Positions 33,137-45,344 of a stretch of DNA of 64,000 nucleotides are shown here, piece after piece. Made by a program: the position numbers and the translations under genes. The notes under the pieces are model-generated. The model made no database searches. It worked only from the letters and a program-made list of their open reading frames with translations, and was not told where the DNA came from. The stretch lies in contig OZ025686.1 of NCBI GenBank assembly GCA_964019335.1, positions 516,318 through 580,317 on the forward strand, given 5' to 3'. The stretch comes from Diplonema japonicum. Its lineage: Eukaryota; Euglenozoa; Diplonemea; Diplonemida; Diplonemidae. Numbering within the stretch: position 1 is the stretch's first letter; every line of letters begins with the position of its first letter.

Positions 33137-34356
33137 ATGTCTCACCGTAAGTTCGAGCAGCCGCGTCACGGTCATTTGGGGTACCTTCCCCGTAAGAGGT
33201 GCCGCCACGTGAGGGGCCGTGTCAGGTCCTTCCCTGTGGATGACGCCACCCAGGCCCCCCACCTGACCGCCTTCATGGCATACAAGGCGGGTATGACCCA
33301 CATTGTGCGTGACCTTGACCGTGCCGGGTCCAAGATGCACAAGAAGGAGGTCTGTGAGCCCGTGACCATCGTGGACTGCCCCGAGATGGTTGTTGTGGGT
33401 ATCGTTGGGTACAAGCCCACTGCCAGGGGTCTCAGGGCTGTGTCCACTCTGTGGGCCCAGAAGCTCTCCGACAGCATGCTGAGGAGGTACTACAAATCCT
33501 GGTACGCCGCCAAGAAGAAGGCCTTCACCAAGTACACATCGAAGTTCGAGGAGAACAAGGAGGCCAGGGAGACCATGTACAGCCGCATTGAGAAGAACGC
33601 CACCGTCCTGAGGGTGCTCGCCCACACTCAGCCCAACAAGCTGAAGCTCGGCAGCAAGAAGGCCTACGTCGCTGAGATCCAGATCAACGGTGGGTCCATG
33701 GCCGACAAGCTGAAGTTCGCCCAGGGCCTCCTCGAGCAGCAGGTGACCGTTGGCCAGGTCTTCAAGGAGTCCGAGAGGTGCGACGTCATCGCCGTCAGCA
33801 AGGGTCACGGTATGGAGGGTGTGACCCACAGGTGGGGTGTGTCCCGTCTGCCCAGAAAGTCCCACAGAGGTCTGAGGAAGGTCGCCTGTATCGGTGCCTG
33901 GCATCCGTCCCGTGTGGCCTACACGGTGGCCCGTGCCGGTCAGAACGGGTTCCACCACAGGACTGAGCTCAACAAGAAGATCTACAAAATGGGTGAGGCT
34001 GCCGCTAAGTGCGAGAAGGGTAACGCCACCACCTCCATGGACATCACTGAGAAGCACATCACCCCCCTGGGCGGCTTCCCCCACTACGGTGTCGTCAACA
34101 ACGAGTACGTCATGCTCAAGGTATTTTTTCATTTCTTTACTTTAATATAACACAGGGGTCTGTCCCGGGGCCCGTTAAGCGTGTCCTCACCCTCCGCCGC
34201 CCTCTTGCCCCCCAGACCAGCAGGGCCGCTCAGGAGCAGGTGAACCTTAAGTTCATCGACACCAGCTCCAAGCAGGGTCACGGTCACTTCCAGACCCAGG
34301 CCGAGCGTGCCAAGTTCATGGGCACCAGGAAGAAGGACATCCAGAACTCCGCCTAA
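33137..34356 (+). CDS. RPL3: Large-subunit ribosomal protein uL3 (RPL3)
   Basis: 60S ribosomal protein at the peptidyl-transferase region, 394 residues from exons 33137-34120 and 34156-34356. Signatures: [20 protein letters not shown] at the start, [29 protein letters not shown], and [19 protein letters not shown], whose His is the site methylated in yeast and animals. It ends KFMGTRKKD. The single 35-nt intron starts GTATTT and ends AACACAG. The start follows ACAAAACAG at 33123 by 13 nt. Located 92 nt after the RPS3A copy 2 stop. Confidence 0.97.
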
Positions 34357-34559
34357 ACACGAGGCTTGCCATTCCCCTTCCCCCTACCATAGGATACGAC
34401 ATACCGCTTCGCTGAGATTAATAGTGCAGAGAAAAAAAAAAAAAAAAAAAAAAAAAACTACCCAACCCATCATCTTTCATTGTTCAGTTGCACGTACTAC
34501 TTACAAACATACAGGAGTGAACTTTCGAGGACCTTTCCCCTCCCCCAAGAAGAAATATC

Positions 34560-36264
34560 ATGAACTCCGTGGTGCTTGTGGCAGCGCTGACTGTGGGCGC
34601 AGAGATTTGCGACATGGTCCCCACGACCTTCCGTAGCAAGAACGAGACCTGTACCCAGCTCAGCGACTGCCTCAACAGCAACATCGGCGGTGTGAGGTTC
34701 CAGCCGTGGTGGCTGGACAACTTCCACAACATCAACTCTGGGCTGACATGCTACGATGGCTGGTGTACTGCGAGGAGAAAGAACGGCGAGAGGTGCACCT
34801 CCAACGACAATTGTGAGTCTTGGGTGTGCGCCATGAAGCCGGGCACAGCCCACAATGTCTGTTACGGCATTGACACTATCCCCTTAGGACACACTTGTCC
34901 CATTACCTTCGCCGACATAGCTTCCCATGACAGGAGGCACCACCTTTGCGAGGGTAATGCCTACTGCAGCCCTGTCAACCTGGAATCCACCGCTGCCAAC
35001 TCCCCCACCGTCTGCAGGGAGTGGGCCGGGGAGGGTGATGACTGCTACGTCATCTGGACCGAGGGCGCAGCCTCTGCCCCCGTCCGTCATACCTGCGACC
35101 CTGCATTTTCGGACCTCTACTGCCAGCCCACCAATGCAACATGGTCGCCTTCTGTGGTGAGCCCCACTCTCCTCAAAGACAGGATCAACGCAGGGAAGTG
35201 TATGACTGTCCCTGAGCACGAAGAACCGGGAACCTGCGCCACCATCCGTGGTACTGCCCAGAGGGCGCACTGCGAATATGACGAGTTCTGCCAGCGTCTG
35301 AACACCACTGACGCTGTCTGCCAGGAGAAGGCAGAAGAGAACGGCTTTTGCCACATTGACTTGGACTGCGAGTGGGGGCAGGCTTGCAACAGCAAGAACA
35401 GCCTCTGCATGGAGATCTACTACGGCACCGATACGACGACCACCCTGTACGACCGTACTATTTTCTGCGAGATCGGATACGAGCTTGACATCGCTACCTC
35501 CAGGTGCGTGAAGGACTCTTACGACAAGGACTGCAACACCGATGCTGACTGCAACCCTACCACCACGGCTCCCGACACCGTGATTGCCACGTTCTACCCC
35601 ACCACATGGACGAAGAGGCACATGTTCTGCAACAAGAAGGCGGGGTCTACTCTTAATAACAAGTGCCGTGACCACTTCGCGCCACGCGATGGGTGTGAGG
35701 ACGAGGCTAGGGAGCTCCTGAAGTTCGCCTCGCAGAGCATGAAGGAGGGGAGGGTGCTGCAAGTGGAGGCGTGTGCTGACAACGGGTGCTTCTCGATGCG
35801 AGGGACTTTCACGAAGATGGAGTGGTACGGCGAGAGGATCATGTGCTGCACACTAAGGCAGGAGAACTCAGACGTGTGCCTCTTCCACGACGGTGCCGTG
35901 TGGTCCTTCGGCAGGACCTCATGGTTGGGGATGGACAAGAGTGGACAGCAAGGCGACGTGTGTCCCCCTGAAGGGCTGTCCTCCGTCACTATCGCCGCTC
36001 TCATCGTTGTCTTCGGTGTCCTCTTCCTCGTCGTCCTCTTCGTGCTTGTGAAGGAGTTCACGTATGTCTTTATCACAGCAGTCACCCCACACAGATACGT
36101 CCCCCCCCCGAGTGATGACGATGAAGCCACCGAAGAGAAATCAGGGAAATCAGTCCCCTCCACTGCCCCCAACATGGTAGAAGAGGAGAACAAGGCACTG
36201 GTATGCAAGCACCTCTTTTCGTAAATCCATCCCACAGGGAAGCCCTAACGAGCCCAAGCCATAG
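34560..36264 (+). CDS. Cysteine-rich type I membrane protein
   Basis: Exons 34560-36200 and 36238-36264 give 555 residues. Short hydrophobic N-terminus (MNSVVLVAALTVGA) serving as a signal peptide. An ectodomain of about 460 residues carries many cysteines in CxxxxxC and CxxDxDC arrangements, for example CTSNDNCESWVC and CHIDLDCEWGQAC, reminiscent of small disulfide modules but not a family I can name. A single transmembrane helix follows (SVTIAALIVVFGVLFLVVLFVLV, at about 478-500 by count of the ORF), then a short acidic cytoplasmic tail. A tiny 9-codon last exon after a 37-nt intron ends the protein in PNEPKP. Likely a surface receptor or adhesin; ligand unknown. Confidence 0.75.
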
Positions 36265-38075
36265 AGGGTTGCTCTTTTGGGTTGTCATTTAGTTTTTTCC
36301 TTTTCCCCTCTTCAATTTTAGCGCCTTTTTTTCGATTACAAAAATCGAAAGGAAAAGAAAAAATATCACCCTCCCCTTTCTTTTTGCCTCAGTGCTATTG
36401 CAAGAGGCACTTGATAGAAGAGGAAGAGGGGCTGGCAGGCTGAGAAGACGGCCTCCCTTTCCAGTCTTCGGCAGCTGAAGGGGGGTCCACGGTTTGCTAC
36501 TCACGGAGAGGCTTTCCTTATCGGCCCTGCCCGATCCCATGTGCCACAGGCCAATTGTCTTTATAGTCACTTCCGCTATTTTCCTTTGCCTCCCCCCCCC
36601 CCCCCCCCTACGTGATGTCCGAAGAAGCAATAAAACGATTATGTCCTGTTGTGGCTAGTAAAAAAACAATGATATGGGGGGGGGGGGGTGAAAGAAGATG
36701 GAAACATTGCCACATTTTCCCACGTCCCATTTTTTCTCTGTTCTGTGTGCTGTATATCCCTCCCCCTTTGTCCACACTCCGTTGTATTAAGAGAAGTTTT
36801 GATTTTTAAGATATAGAAAAAAAGGGTAAAATAAAGAAAACAAAAGGGGGAAGATTTTTTAAAGTGAAAAAAAGCCCCACCCGACGCGTGCCTCTATGCT
36901 GCTTGAAGAGCCTGCTTCATAAGCAGTTAGAGGATGAAAAAAAGAGAGAATGTAAAATTTGTAGCAGTGCTTCCATAAGACGGCGTAGAAGTCCTCCCTC
37001 CGCCCCTCCTCTTCCCCCCCAGCCCCTTTTTATGTGCTTTGTTTCTTTCTTTTTTTGAAGTTTATTTTCTTGTATTTTCCTCCCGTTGCTTGTTGCACTG
37101 GGGTGCCCATTCGGGAGCTCTTGTTTTTTTTTCCCTTTTTTTTTTCCGGACGGAAGTGACAAATATTGGGCCAGAGGGCGAGAGAAGAATGGAAAAGAAA
37201 AAGAGTTTTTTTTTTCTGGTTCTCTTTTTTCGTAAAACGGCCAAAAGGGAGGAAGGGCCAATGTAGAAATCGAGGGAAATAAAAAGACAAATCTCCTTTT
37301 TTTTTGTACGCTCAGTCCCTCCCCGCAGAGAAGGGAGGGCTTTCCCCCTTTTTTTTTTAAGGAGCGAAGAGAAAAAGGAAATAACTGTACTGTCTATCTG
37401 TCCCCCTGTTCTTCCGTATCACATTAAAAAAAAAAAAAAAAATAGCAATAGCTTTCAACCCTCTTGTTCCACCCTCATCCCCATTGCTCGTGTTATCTTA
37501 TTTTTTTCTGTTTTTTTTTACCCAATCTTTTTTCTACTTTTGATCACCCCCATGCATGCCGTACCAAGCAAGACACATTGCACATAACTTTGAAAGAAGA
37601 CAAAAATAAGAGAAAGGACCGTCTCCCCCCCCCCTTTTTTTCTTGTGTAATTAGTCCCAGCCACCATCCTTTCTCTTCTTAATCCCATAATAGCGTGCAT
37701 GGGTTACAAGAATGTTTCCCCCGCTTGGTAGGAGGGCAAAAAAAATGGCATGCAAATGTAAAGAAGTGTCATAATAAATATTAAAATAAATTATGAATGA
37801 TTGCACAAATCCTCCCCCCCCCCTTTTTTTGCCACTGGTAGAGGCGAGACAAGCGCTATCTAGGAGGCAGAGAACCCACCCAACCAGAAACCTCATTTCC
37901 CCCACCCTCCTTTTCACAAAAAAAAGATACTTGTTCGAACTTTGTTTTGTTTTATTTGCCTTTCTTTTTTTTTCTTCTTTTTCTTCTTTTCCTTCTTTTG
38001 TAATTCGATTCCAAAAAACAAAATGCAACGAAGATTAAAAAAAAACAAAAAGTACTTTGAAACACAGGCTACAAG
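36265..38075. other. Long low-complexity spacer
   Basis: 1.8 kb without a supported gene. C, T, G and A homopolymers are frequent (C-run near 36590-36608, G-run near 36676-36687, A-run near 37424-37441). Open frames on both strands are Lys/Phe/Pro-rich. An AAACACAG acceptor-like site at 38067 lies 8 nt before the next gene. Confidence 0.6.
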
Positions 38076-40838
38076 ATGCCTTCTAGTGATCAGCAAGAGC
38101 TGCTTAGAAGCCTTAAACAAGCGGTCCGAAGTGTGCAGCAGGTAGCTCTAGACAATGAAGGTGCGGTGAAGGATTGCGAACAAGTTGAAACGCTCATTAA
38201 GCGTTTGGAGGATGCTCTATTGGACCGAGCGCATAGTAGCGTAGAAGTGTGGGACATGATTGGCGGTCCCATCTGCGAGAACGAAGAGTTTGCATGGGTG
38301 AGAAACAACGTGAATATGCTGAAGAGCAAGAGTGCTGGTGCCGACCGCAAGGTGCTTGGCCGCAGGTGGCTGCGCGACTCCCTCAACACAGCCACCCTGT
38401 CCGCCTTCTTGGCACTGATTGCTGAGCTCCCCGATACCGTCCTGGCTGCCTACTACAAGAAGGACGCCCTCCTAGCCGACATGGACACCTCGTCTCTCCT
38501 CCTCAACATCATCATCCCCATCGGCGGTGCCGACATCGATGCCCGCAGGGGTGTGGACGGTGCGTCCCTCATCCACCAGGCTGCCTTCATCAGATTCTCG
38601 CTGCAAATCATCTGCAGCAACGACGATGATATTGAGCGCAAGAGGTCCGAGTCCCTCCTCGTGGAGGGCATCATTAAGCAGGAAAAGCGACGTGTTAGGA
38701 AGGTTGTCAAATCCAAGAAAAGCGGCCTGCCGCAGATACAGGAAAAGGACAGAACGGAAAGCCCTGGACACCTGCCAGCGCGGGTGTCTCGAGAGCAGGA
38801 CGGGGAAGAGATAGAAGTGAAGACACCCCTGTTGCCAGAAGCCACGAGGCAACGAGAAGCCGCAGAAGTGAGTGAGGAAGAGGGAGAAATCGAGTCGAAA
38901 GTTGAAGTCGAGGTTGAAACTGTAGAAATTAAAACTGTGGAGGACGTAGACGCGTTGTCAGAGAGAGAGGAGAACGAAAAGAAAAAGGAGGGTGCAGAAA
39001 AGACGGCAGGTGAGCGAAGAGAGAGGGCTTCTTCGGTGTCTTCGCTGTCGTCTGCGTCGATCACGTCCGTCGACAAGGACAACGTTCGGAAGGAGCTGGA
39101 GGCGTGGCGACGCCAGCGAAACGAAAAAGCAGATGTGCCGTCGTTGTCATCGTCATCGTCATCGTCATCTTCGGAGACGAAAGAGCACTTCGATGTGCAG
39201 GACATGGACGAGGTCATTGCGAGCCTTGTGAAGTCCACAGAGACTGAGGACAGCGAGGATCCAAAAGACATCTCCGACCTGCGACACGTTGCGAACGTGG
39301 AAGCGGTGGTTGCTGCGAGGAACAAAATCGTCGCCAGCAGGTGCCACAGTGCTTCAGCATACGAGCGCTATCTGGAGTCGTATCACGCACGCCTTGTTGA
39401 GTGGGAGAAAGAGCTGCAGCAAAGTGCGGAAGGGATGCAGACAGACCGTTGCAGCACCCCGCCCCCTATGTCAGCGCAAGATAACAAGTTCACCCTGCGA
39501 CACAAGCAGTCTGCGATGATGGTCACCATCAAGTCCAACGCCCTTATCCTCAGCAATACAAGGCTCCCTTCTGTGTTCCGGATCGAGAAAGGTGCGCTGC
39601 TCCACGCCGGGACCAATAGGATCGTGGTTCCTGGCTTCTTCCAAGGCAGGGACCCTTGCCTGCAGGTGAAAAGCAAAGCCGTCGACCCTTGCGAGTGGGT
39701 CTACGACCCGGTCACGATGCACTTGAAGGAAACACGCTACTCCAACACCGCGGTGGTGATGCCCTACGACCAGACATGCAGTGATGGCGTGCAGCTGGTG
39801 TTGTCCGAGACAGACGAGGATGGCAGTGCTCTGGGGATGTTGTTAATCGAGCGCGTGGACCCCGAGAAGGGTCGCACGCCTACCGCAGTCACTGCGGAGG
39901 ACTCCGTTGACGCGAGGATCCTGCTGGACACGAGGAAAGTCGAGACGCCCCCTCCTACCCCGAACAGAAGCTTCTCGTGGGCCATACCTTCAGAAGATAG
40001 CGAGTCCTTTGAAAGACACAGAATGCGGCTTATCACAGAAGTGAAGGAGAAGCACATTGATTACGCAGAGAAGGAGCGCCGCATCGACACGCAGGGCAGG
40101 CGCTGCAAAGGCTGCTTGTCGGATTTGAAGAAAACGTACTCAGCGCTGTACTTCTCATGGCGGTACGACACGGTGCACTTCTGCTGGTACCTCGGGGCGT
40201 ATTACTGCTCGGGATGCCACGACAATAGTTTTTTCATGCCCATCCCTGCGCGACTGATCTATCAATGGGACTCGAAACCCAAACCTGTGTGCAGCGATGC
40301 TTACAACTATCTAAACAGTATTTGGGCACGGCCTATTGTGTGCATCAGTGCGCTGAATCCTCTGCTGTTTGAAAAAGTGACCGCGTTGAAGATGATTCGC
40401 GCTGTGCGTGTGCAGCTGAACATCCTGTACACTATTGTGCAGGATTGCTCGCTGTTTGCTGACTTCGTGAACTCGCATCCTTCCTTTATATCCAATGAAA
40501 CGCTCTACTACCTAGAGGGGTCCGAACTCTTTTCGGCTGAAGACATTCTCAGGGTGACCCAGACGCAACCGTACCTTGAGTACCCCACTCGGCTCTCTCC
40601 TCCGCTGCTGACCACCCTGGAAGGTCTGCGGAACAAAATGATTACTCATGTGGTGAACGACTGCCCTGACAAGTGCGGGACACAAGCTGCAAAAACCTGC
40701 GAATCCTGTGCCGAAGGTGGAGATGGAGTGCTTCCCATCTACGAATTCGAAACCGGCAAAGTGCAGACTTGCCCAAAATGTAGCCGTGTGTACCACAAAG
40801 CATGCTACCAAATGCAACCTTGCAAGTATTGTTTCTAG
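38076..40838 (+). CDS. RUN domain and Rubicon-homology domain protein (PLEKHM/Rubicon-like)
   Basis: 920 residues, single exon. Residues about 1-200 look like a RUN domain: helical, with GRRWLRDSLNTATLSAFL and AAYYKKDALL. The middle (about 205-480) is disordered and charged with Ser runs. The last 240 residues match the Rubicon-homology zinc domain in layout: CKGC near 678, YYCSGCH, PARLIYQWDSKP, ARPIVCISALNPLLFEKV, then C-terminal CGTQAAKTCESC and CPKCSRVYHKAC pairs that would bind zinc. In animals this domain binds GTP-loaded Rab7 and the proteins control endolysosome fusion and autophagosome maturation. The same role is inferred. No PH domain is evident, although the region near 480-640 is folded and unassigned. 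Confidence 0.8.
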   Translation: MPSSDQQELLRSLKQAVRSVQQVALDNEGAVKDCEQVETLIKRLEDALLDRAHSSVEVWDMIGGPICENEEFAWVRNNVNMLKSKSAGADRKVLGRRWLRDSLNTATLSAFLALIAELPDTVLAAYYKKDALLADMDTSSLLLNIIIPIGGADIDARRGVDGASLIHQAAFIRFSLQIICSNDDDIERKRSESLLVEGIIKQEKRRVRKVVKSKKSGLPQIQEKDRTESPGHLPARVSREQDGEEIEVKTPLLPEATRQREAAEVSEEEGEIESKVEVEVETVEIKTVEDVDALSEREENEKKKEGAEKTAGERRERASSVSSLSSASITSVDKDNVRKELEAWRRQRNEKADVPSLSSSSSSSSSETKEHFDVQDMDEVIASLVKSTETEDSEDPKDISDLRHVANVEAVVAARNKIVASRCHSASAYERYLESYHARLVEWEKELQQSAEGMQTDRCSTPPPMSAQDNKFTLRHKQSAMMVTIKSNALILSNTRLPSVFRIEKGALLHAGTNRIVVPGFFQGRDPCLQVKSKAVDPCEWVYDPVTMHLKETRYSNTAVVMPYDQTCSDGVQLVLSETDEDGSALGMLLIERVDPEKGRTPTAVTAEDSVDARILLDTRKVETPPPTPNRSFSWAIPSEDSESFERHRMRLITEVKEKHIDYAEKERRIDTQGRRCKGCLSDLKKTYSALYFSWRYDTVHFCWYLGAYYCSGCHDNSFFMPIPARLIYQWDSKPKPVCSDAYNYLNSIWARPIVCISALNPLLFEKVTALKMIRAVRVQLNILYTIVQDCSLFADFVNSHPSFISNETLYYLEGSELFSAEDILRVTQTQPYLEYPTRLSPPLLTTLEGLRNKMITHVVNDCPDKCGTQAAKTCESCAEGGDGVLPIYEFETGKVQTCPKCSRVYHKACYQMQPCKYCF

Positions 40839-41593
40839 CAATCTGTTTTTATTATTCTTTTAGAGAAAACCTCTGAATAGATGCTGTCCCCCCCAAACTT
40901 TATTTACTGCAAGCGGGGTTTGAAAGCCCACAGGCCTATGATTTTTCTTGTAATCCTCAATTTAATGTACTTTTAAGCCAAACCCAAAGTTAACACAGTG
41001 TGCCTCAGGGAAGGTTTTCAAAACAACGTAGTTTGACAGACAGGAAACAACTTTGAGACACAATTTGCTACGAGAGCCTGTGGATGGGACAAGCTGTGGA
41101 TATGAAGGAAAAAAAAAAAAAAAAAATCACCTCTTCAGTTGTTTTCTTTTATTTATATTATTTCTCCTACCAGTGTTCCCCTCCCCTTCTCCCTTCGGGA
41201 CCATTTTATGGCGTGTTGACAAAAGACAAAAACAGATAATTTAAGGGTCCTGGTGTCCTGAAGATCGCGTGTTCCCCCCCCCCTTTTTTTTTACTCGTTT
41301 AGCTATCTCATGTCTCATATATTTGATTCTCTTCGTTTTTTTTTCTCTTTCATATTTGCTGTATTGCTGAAGTCTTTTTCTCTCTCGATGAAGAAAGGGT
41401 CTGAGAGGGTGGGATGTTTTACACAATTCAAATAAATACCCCCCCCTTTTTTTAAAGAAAAATCAGTTTTTCCTTAGACAGCCTTTGACAAAAAAAAGGA
41501 ACAGTAATAGAAGGGTTTACAATTTGTTTTTTTTAATAGGTATTTTGCTCTTTCTTTCTGTTGTTCCCACTCTCCATTACACTTCCAGTAGAC
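40839..41593. other. Spacer
   Basis: No gene supported; A-, T- and C-rich homopolymers. It ends in ATTACACTTCCAG (to 41588), 5 nt before the p23 start. Confidence 0.55.
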
Positions 41594-42151
41594 ATGTCCC
41601 AGCACCCACCTGTATCCTGGGCTGAGAGGCCCGACTGTGTGCTGATCACAGTGTGTCTGCAGGACACGACAAATGTTAAGGTGCGTACGTTAGAGAAGTC
41701 ATTGGAGGTGAGCTGCACCTCGGACGAGAAGGACTACAAAGCTGTGCTGGAGCTAAAGGGGGAGGTGGTGCCAGAAGAGAGCAGCTACAACGCAAGGCCT
41801 CGACAGATCGAGATGAAACTAATTAAGAAAGAGCAAGGCCCCTACTGGGAAGGGTTGGTGTCCAAGAAAAACCCGCATGTGAAGGTAGACTGGTCCAGGT
41901 GGAAAGACGAAGACGAGGTCCAGGGCGACGACACAGGCGACTTTGGCCTTGGGGCAGGCATGCCCGGCATGGAAGGACTTGGCGACCTTGGTGGTTTGAA
42001 CCTTGGCGGTGGCGGTGATCCCGAAAAAATACAGCAAATGCTGGACTCCATGGGTTCCCAGGAGGAGGAGTCTCCTGCACCCATTACCGACGATGGTGAT
42101 GATGATGATGATGACGACGACATGCCGGCCTTGGAGAAGGTGGCTAAGTAG
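41594..42151 (+). CDS. Hsp90 co-chaperone p23 (CS domain)
   Basis: 185 residues. The CS fold spans residues 1-115: PPVSWAERPDCVLITVCLQD, then the late-strand signature YWEGLVSKKNPHVKVDWSRW with KDEDE, which is the p23/Sba1 hallmark that contacts closed Hsp90. The C-terminal tail is Gly/Met/Leu-rich then strongly acidic (D8 run), as usual for p23 and important for holding clients. It stabilises the ATP-bound Hsp90 dimer in cytosol and nucleus. An in-frame ATG at 41561 exists, but the preceding CACTTCCAG at 41588 and the N-terminal alignment favour 41594. Confidence 0.92.
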   Translation: MSQHPPVSWAERPDCVLITVCLQDTTNVKVRTLEKSLEVSCTSDEKDYKAVLELKGEVVPEESSYNARPRQIEMKLIKKEQGPYWEGLVSKKNPHVKVDWSRWKDEDEVQGDDTGDFGLGAGMPGMEGLGDLGGLNLGGGGDPEKIQQMLDSMGSQEEESPAPITDDGDDDDDDDDMPALEKVAK

Positions 42152-42668
42152 GCCAACCAATGACCTTTAAACAATGTATTCCTTTTTTATTCCCTGAAAA
42201 TATTTTTACTCAGAAGACACTGTTGACGGTAGTTTTTCTTCACCCGTTTTGCGCACAAACAAAAAAAAAAGATAAGAACTCGCTTTTTTTCTTTATTGGC
42301 TAAAAAAAAAAGAAAATAAAAAAAAAAAAAAAACGGGAAAAAAAAAAGAGGAAAAAGAAACAACACATTTTTGCAAAGGGAAAAAAGTATGATGATGGAT
42401 GCTATCCGTTTTTGAGATTAGAGGAGGAAACTATTGCAGTTTTTTAGATTTCCTTTTTTCTTCCCTCCTTCTCTCCGGATTGCAAGGAAGAAGAACCCGT
42501 CCTCATTAGCATGACGTTTTGTTTTTTGGGAATAAGAAATCAAAAGTACGGTCAAGAATTGGTCCCCCTTTTTTTCTTCTTGGTTTTTCTATCTTTAATG
42601 CTTGGTTAAGTAGTGTTTTCTTTCATGTAATGTATGATATCTATCTACCTCCTACAGCGCAGGATAAC
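42152..42668. other. Spacer and probable leader of the aconitase gene
   Basis: A- and T-rich DNA without a gene. The aconitase frame stays open back to 42519, but the segment 42627-42657 (GTAATG ... CCTCCTACAG) has the look of a short leader intron or splice acceptor, so the upstream residues are unlikely to be translated. Confidence 0.55.
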
Positions 42669-45344
42669 ATGCCTAACCCGTTCGACGAAAAGCTTCTCAC
42701 CGATGTGAAGGTGCAGGACAAGACATGCAAGTTCTACGACCTCTCGAAGCTGAATGACGAGAGAGTGAAGAAGCTCCCCTACACCATCAGGGTTGTCCTA
42801 GAGACCTGCATCAGGAACTGCGATGGGTTCAAGGTGACAGAGGCTGACGTTAACAAGGTGCTTGACTGGAAAAACCAGCAGAAGAAGGCGGAGATCCCTT
42901 TCTGCCCCGCACGTGTGTTGATGCAGGACTTCACTGGTGTCCCTGCTGTCGTCGACCTTGCAGCCATGCGTGACAGCATGAAGGCCTCCGGTGGAGATCC
43001 CCTAAAGGTGAACCCCCTTGTCCCTGTTGACCTTGTGATTGACCACTCCGTGCAGGTGGACTACACTAGAACCGCCGACGCACTTGAGAAGAACGAGGCA
43101 AAGGAATTCGAGAGGAACCACGAGAGGTTTACCTTCTTGAAGTGGGGGTCGAAGGCCTTCAATGGGCTTACCGTGGTCCCCCCTGGTAACGGCATTGTGC
43201 ACCAAGTGAACCTTGAGTACCTCGCGCGTGTTGTTTTCAACGAGAGCAGTCTGCTGTACTCTGACTCAGTGGTCGGCACTGACTCGCACACCACTATGAT
43301 CAACGGCTTGGGTGTGCTCGGCTGGGGTGTTGGTGGTATCGAGGCCGAGGCAGGCATGCTCGGACAGCCCTCTTCAATGGTGCTCCCCACCGTTGTGGGA
43401 TACAAACTCACCGGGAAGCTTGCCGAGGGGATGACCGCAACAGATTTGGTCCTCACCATCGTCGCCAACCTCAGGAAGCACGGTGTTGTTGGTAAGTTCG
43501 TCGAGTTTTATGGTGAGGGGCTCAGCTCCCTTTCTATTGCCGACCGTGCCACAATCGCCAACATGGCCCCGGAGTACGGTGCCACATGCGGCTTCTTCCC
43601 TGTTGACGAGCAAACGCTTGCGTACCTCGAGGTGACAGGCAGGTCCAACGAGCACATCTCCCGCGTTAGGGAGTACTGCACGGCACAGGGTATGATGAAC
43701 GACGCAACTAAGGACACGGGTATCGAGTACCCTGCCGACGAGATGCTTGAGCTGAACATCTCCACCATCGTACCTTGCGTGTCCGGTCCCAAGAGGCCCC
43801 ACGACAGGGTTGTGTGCAGCGAACTCAAGGAGGACTTCGCTAAGTGCATGGCCTCCCCGTCGGGCTTCAAGGGCTTCGGTGTTCCGGAAGACAAGAAGGA
43901 CGCGTGCGGCAAGCTCGAGTTCAACGGTGAGACTTTCGACATCACGCACGGCGGCGTCGTGATCGCAGCAATCACATCCTGCACAAACACATCCAACCCC
44001 AACGTGCTTGTGGCCGCCGGGCTTGTGGCCAAGAAGGCTAACGAGCTTGGTTTGACTGTCAAGCCCTACATCAAGACCTCCTTGTCCCCCGGATCGCAGG
44101 TGGTCAAGGAATACCTCACCTCCTCCGGGCTGCTTGAAGAGCTCAACAAGCAAGGTTTTACGACGGCCGGGTACGGGTGCATGACTTGCATTGGTAACTC
44201 TGGTGAGCTGTACGACGGCGTGGGTCAAGCCTTCAAGAACAGCGGTGCAGTGATGACCTCTGTGCTCTCCGGGAACAGGAACTTTGAGGCCAGGGTGCAC
44301 CCTGACACCGCGGGCAACTACCTTGCCTCCCCTCCCTTGGTGGTTGCTTACGCCCTTGCAGGCACCATGAACATCAATATCGAGACCGACGTCATCGGTA
44401 TTGACAAGAACGGAAAGAATGTGTACCTGAAGGACGTCTGGCCTTCGCACGAGGAGATCGAGGAGGTGTGCAAGAAGCACGTGACCGCTGAGACCTTCAA
44501 GTCGGTGTATTCCAAGTTGCAAGAGGGCACTAAGAGGTGGGCTGACCTTGCTGCCCCCACCGACCCTGTTCAGTACCCTTGGGACCCCAAGTCCACCTAC
44601 ATCCACGAGCCCCCCTACTTCAAGGGCGGTTCGGAGGGAGGTTCTGGCGACGTTAAGAAGGCGCATGTCCTGCTGTACCTCGGGGACTCTGTGACCACTG
44701 ACCACATCTCGCCCGCTGGCAACATCGCCAAGACGTCTGCTGCTGCCAAGTATCTGGCCGAGAACGGCGTGCCCCAGGCAGAGTACAACTCGTACGGGTC
44801 GAGGAGAGGCAATGATCTTGTGATGGCGAGGGGGACCTTTGCCAACACGAGGCTGTCCAACAAGCTTGTGTCCAAGGCAGGCAACACCGGCCCCGTGACC
44901 GTGCACATCCCTTCGGGTGAGCAGATGTCCGTCTTCGATGCATCTGCGAAGTACCAGCAGGATGGTGTACCGCTCATTGTGATTGCGGGTAAGGAGTACG
45001 GTTCGGGGTCGTCGAGGGACTGGGCCGCAAAGGGGCCGAAGCTGCTTGGCATCAAAGCTGTCATCGCCGAGACTTACGAGAGGATCCACAGGTCCAACCT
45101 TGTGGGCATGGGCATCGTCCCGCTTTCTTTCAAGGCAGGAGACTCTGCTGAGAGTCTTGGCATCGCAGGCGACGAGACCTTCGACATTACCCTCCCCACC
45201 GACCTGATCCCCGGCATGGACATCGCTGTCTCTTCTTCCGCAGGGAAGTCCTTCACCGCCATTCTTAGGTTCGACACCCCTGCCGAGGTGGTCTACTACA
45301 AGAACGGTGGCATCCTCCAGTACGTGCTTAAGGGCATGAAGTGA
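42669..45344 (+). CDS. ACO1: Cytosolic-type aconitate hydratase (ACO1/IRP1/AcnA family)
   Basis: Interconverts citrate and isocitrate. 891 residues in one exon, the size of animal ACO1. Fe-S ligands: Cys in [13 protein letters not shown] and the pair in [10 protein letters not shown]. Substrate and catalytic residues: [30 protein letters not shown], described here by its ends SDSVVG and [25 protein letters not shown] core [17 protein letters not shown] with the active-site Ser. The domain order is that of the cytosolic aconitase/IRP1 type rather than mitochondrial ACO2. No presequence if started at 42669, which follows CTACAG at 42657. Whether it binds RNA as an iron-regulatory protein cannot be judged here. 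Confidence 0.96.
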   Translation: MPNPFDEKLLTDVKVQDKTCKFYDLSKLNDERVKKLPYTIRVVLETCIRNCDGFKVTEADVNKVLDWKNQQKKAEIPFCPARVLMQDFTGVPAVVDLAAMRDSMKASGGDPLKVNPLVPVDLVIDHSVQVDYTRTADALEKNEAKEFERNHERFTFLKWGSKAFNGLTVVPPGNGIVHQVNLEYLARVVFNESSLLYSDSVVGTDSHTTMINGLGVLGWGVGGIEAEAGMLGQPSSMVLPTVVGYKLTGKLAEGMTATDLVLTIVANLRKHGVVGKFVEFYGEGLSSLSIADRATIANMAPEYGATCGFFPVDEQTLAYLEVTGRSNEHISRVREYCTAQGMMNDATKDTGIEYPADEMLELNISTIVPCVSGPKRPHDRVVCSELKEDFAKCMASPSGFKGFGVPEDKKDACGKLEFNGETFDITHGGVVIAAITSCTNTSNPNVLVAAGLVAKKANELGLTVKPYIKTSLSPGSQVVKEYLTSSGLLEELNKQGFTTAGYGCMTCIGNSGELYDGVGQAFKNSGAVMTSVLSGNRNFEARVHPDTAGNYLASPPLVVAYALAGTMNINIETDVIGIDKNGKNVYLKDVWPSHEEIEEVCKKHVTAETFKSVYSKLQEGTKRWADLAAPTDPVQYPWDPKSTYIHEPPYFKGGSEGGSGDVKKAHVLLYLGDSVTTDHISPAGNIAKTSAAAKYLAENGVPQAEYNSYGSRRGNDLVMARGTFANTRLSNKLVSKAGNTGPVTVHIPSGEQMSVFDASAKYQQDGVPLIVIAGKEYGSGSSRDWAAKGPKLLGIKAVIAETYERIHRSNLVGMGIVPLSFKAGDSAESLGIAGDETFDITLPTDLIPGMDIAVSSSAGKSFTAILRFDTPAEVVYYKNGGILQYVLKGMK

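Noticed and set aside
42519-42668. N-terminal extension of aconitase that could be read as an organelle presequence
   Set aside because: The segment contains T-rich leader-like DNA and an acceptor-like CTACAG directly before the family-typical start at 42669.
43374-45089. 571-codon minus-strand frame opposite aconitase
   Set aside because: Antisense of a highly conserved gene; the His/Val/Gly-rich translation has no family features.
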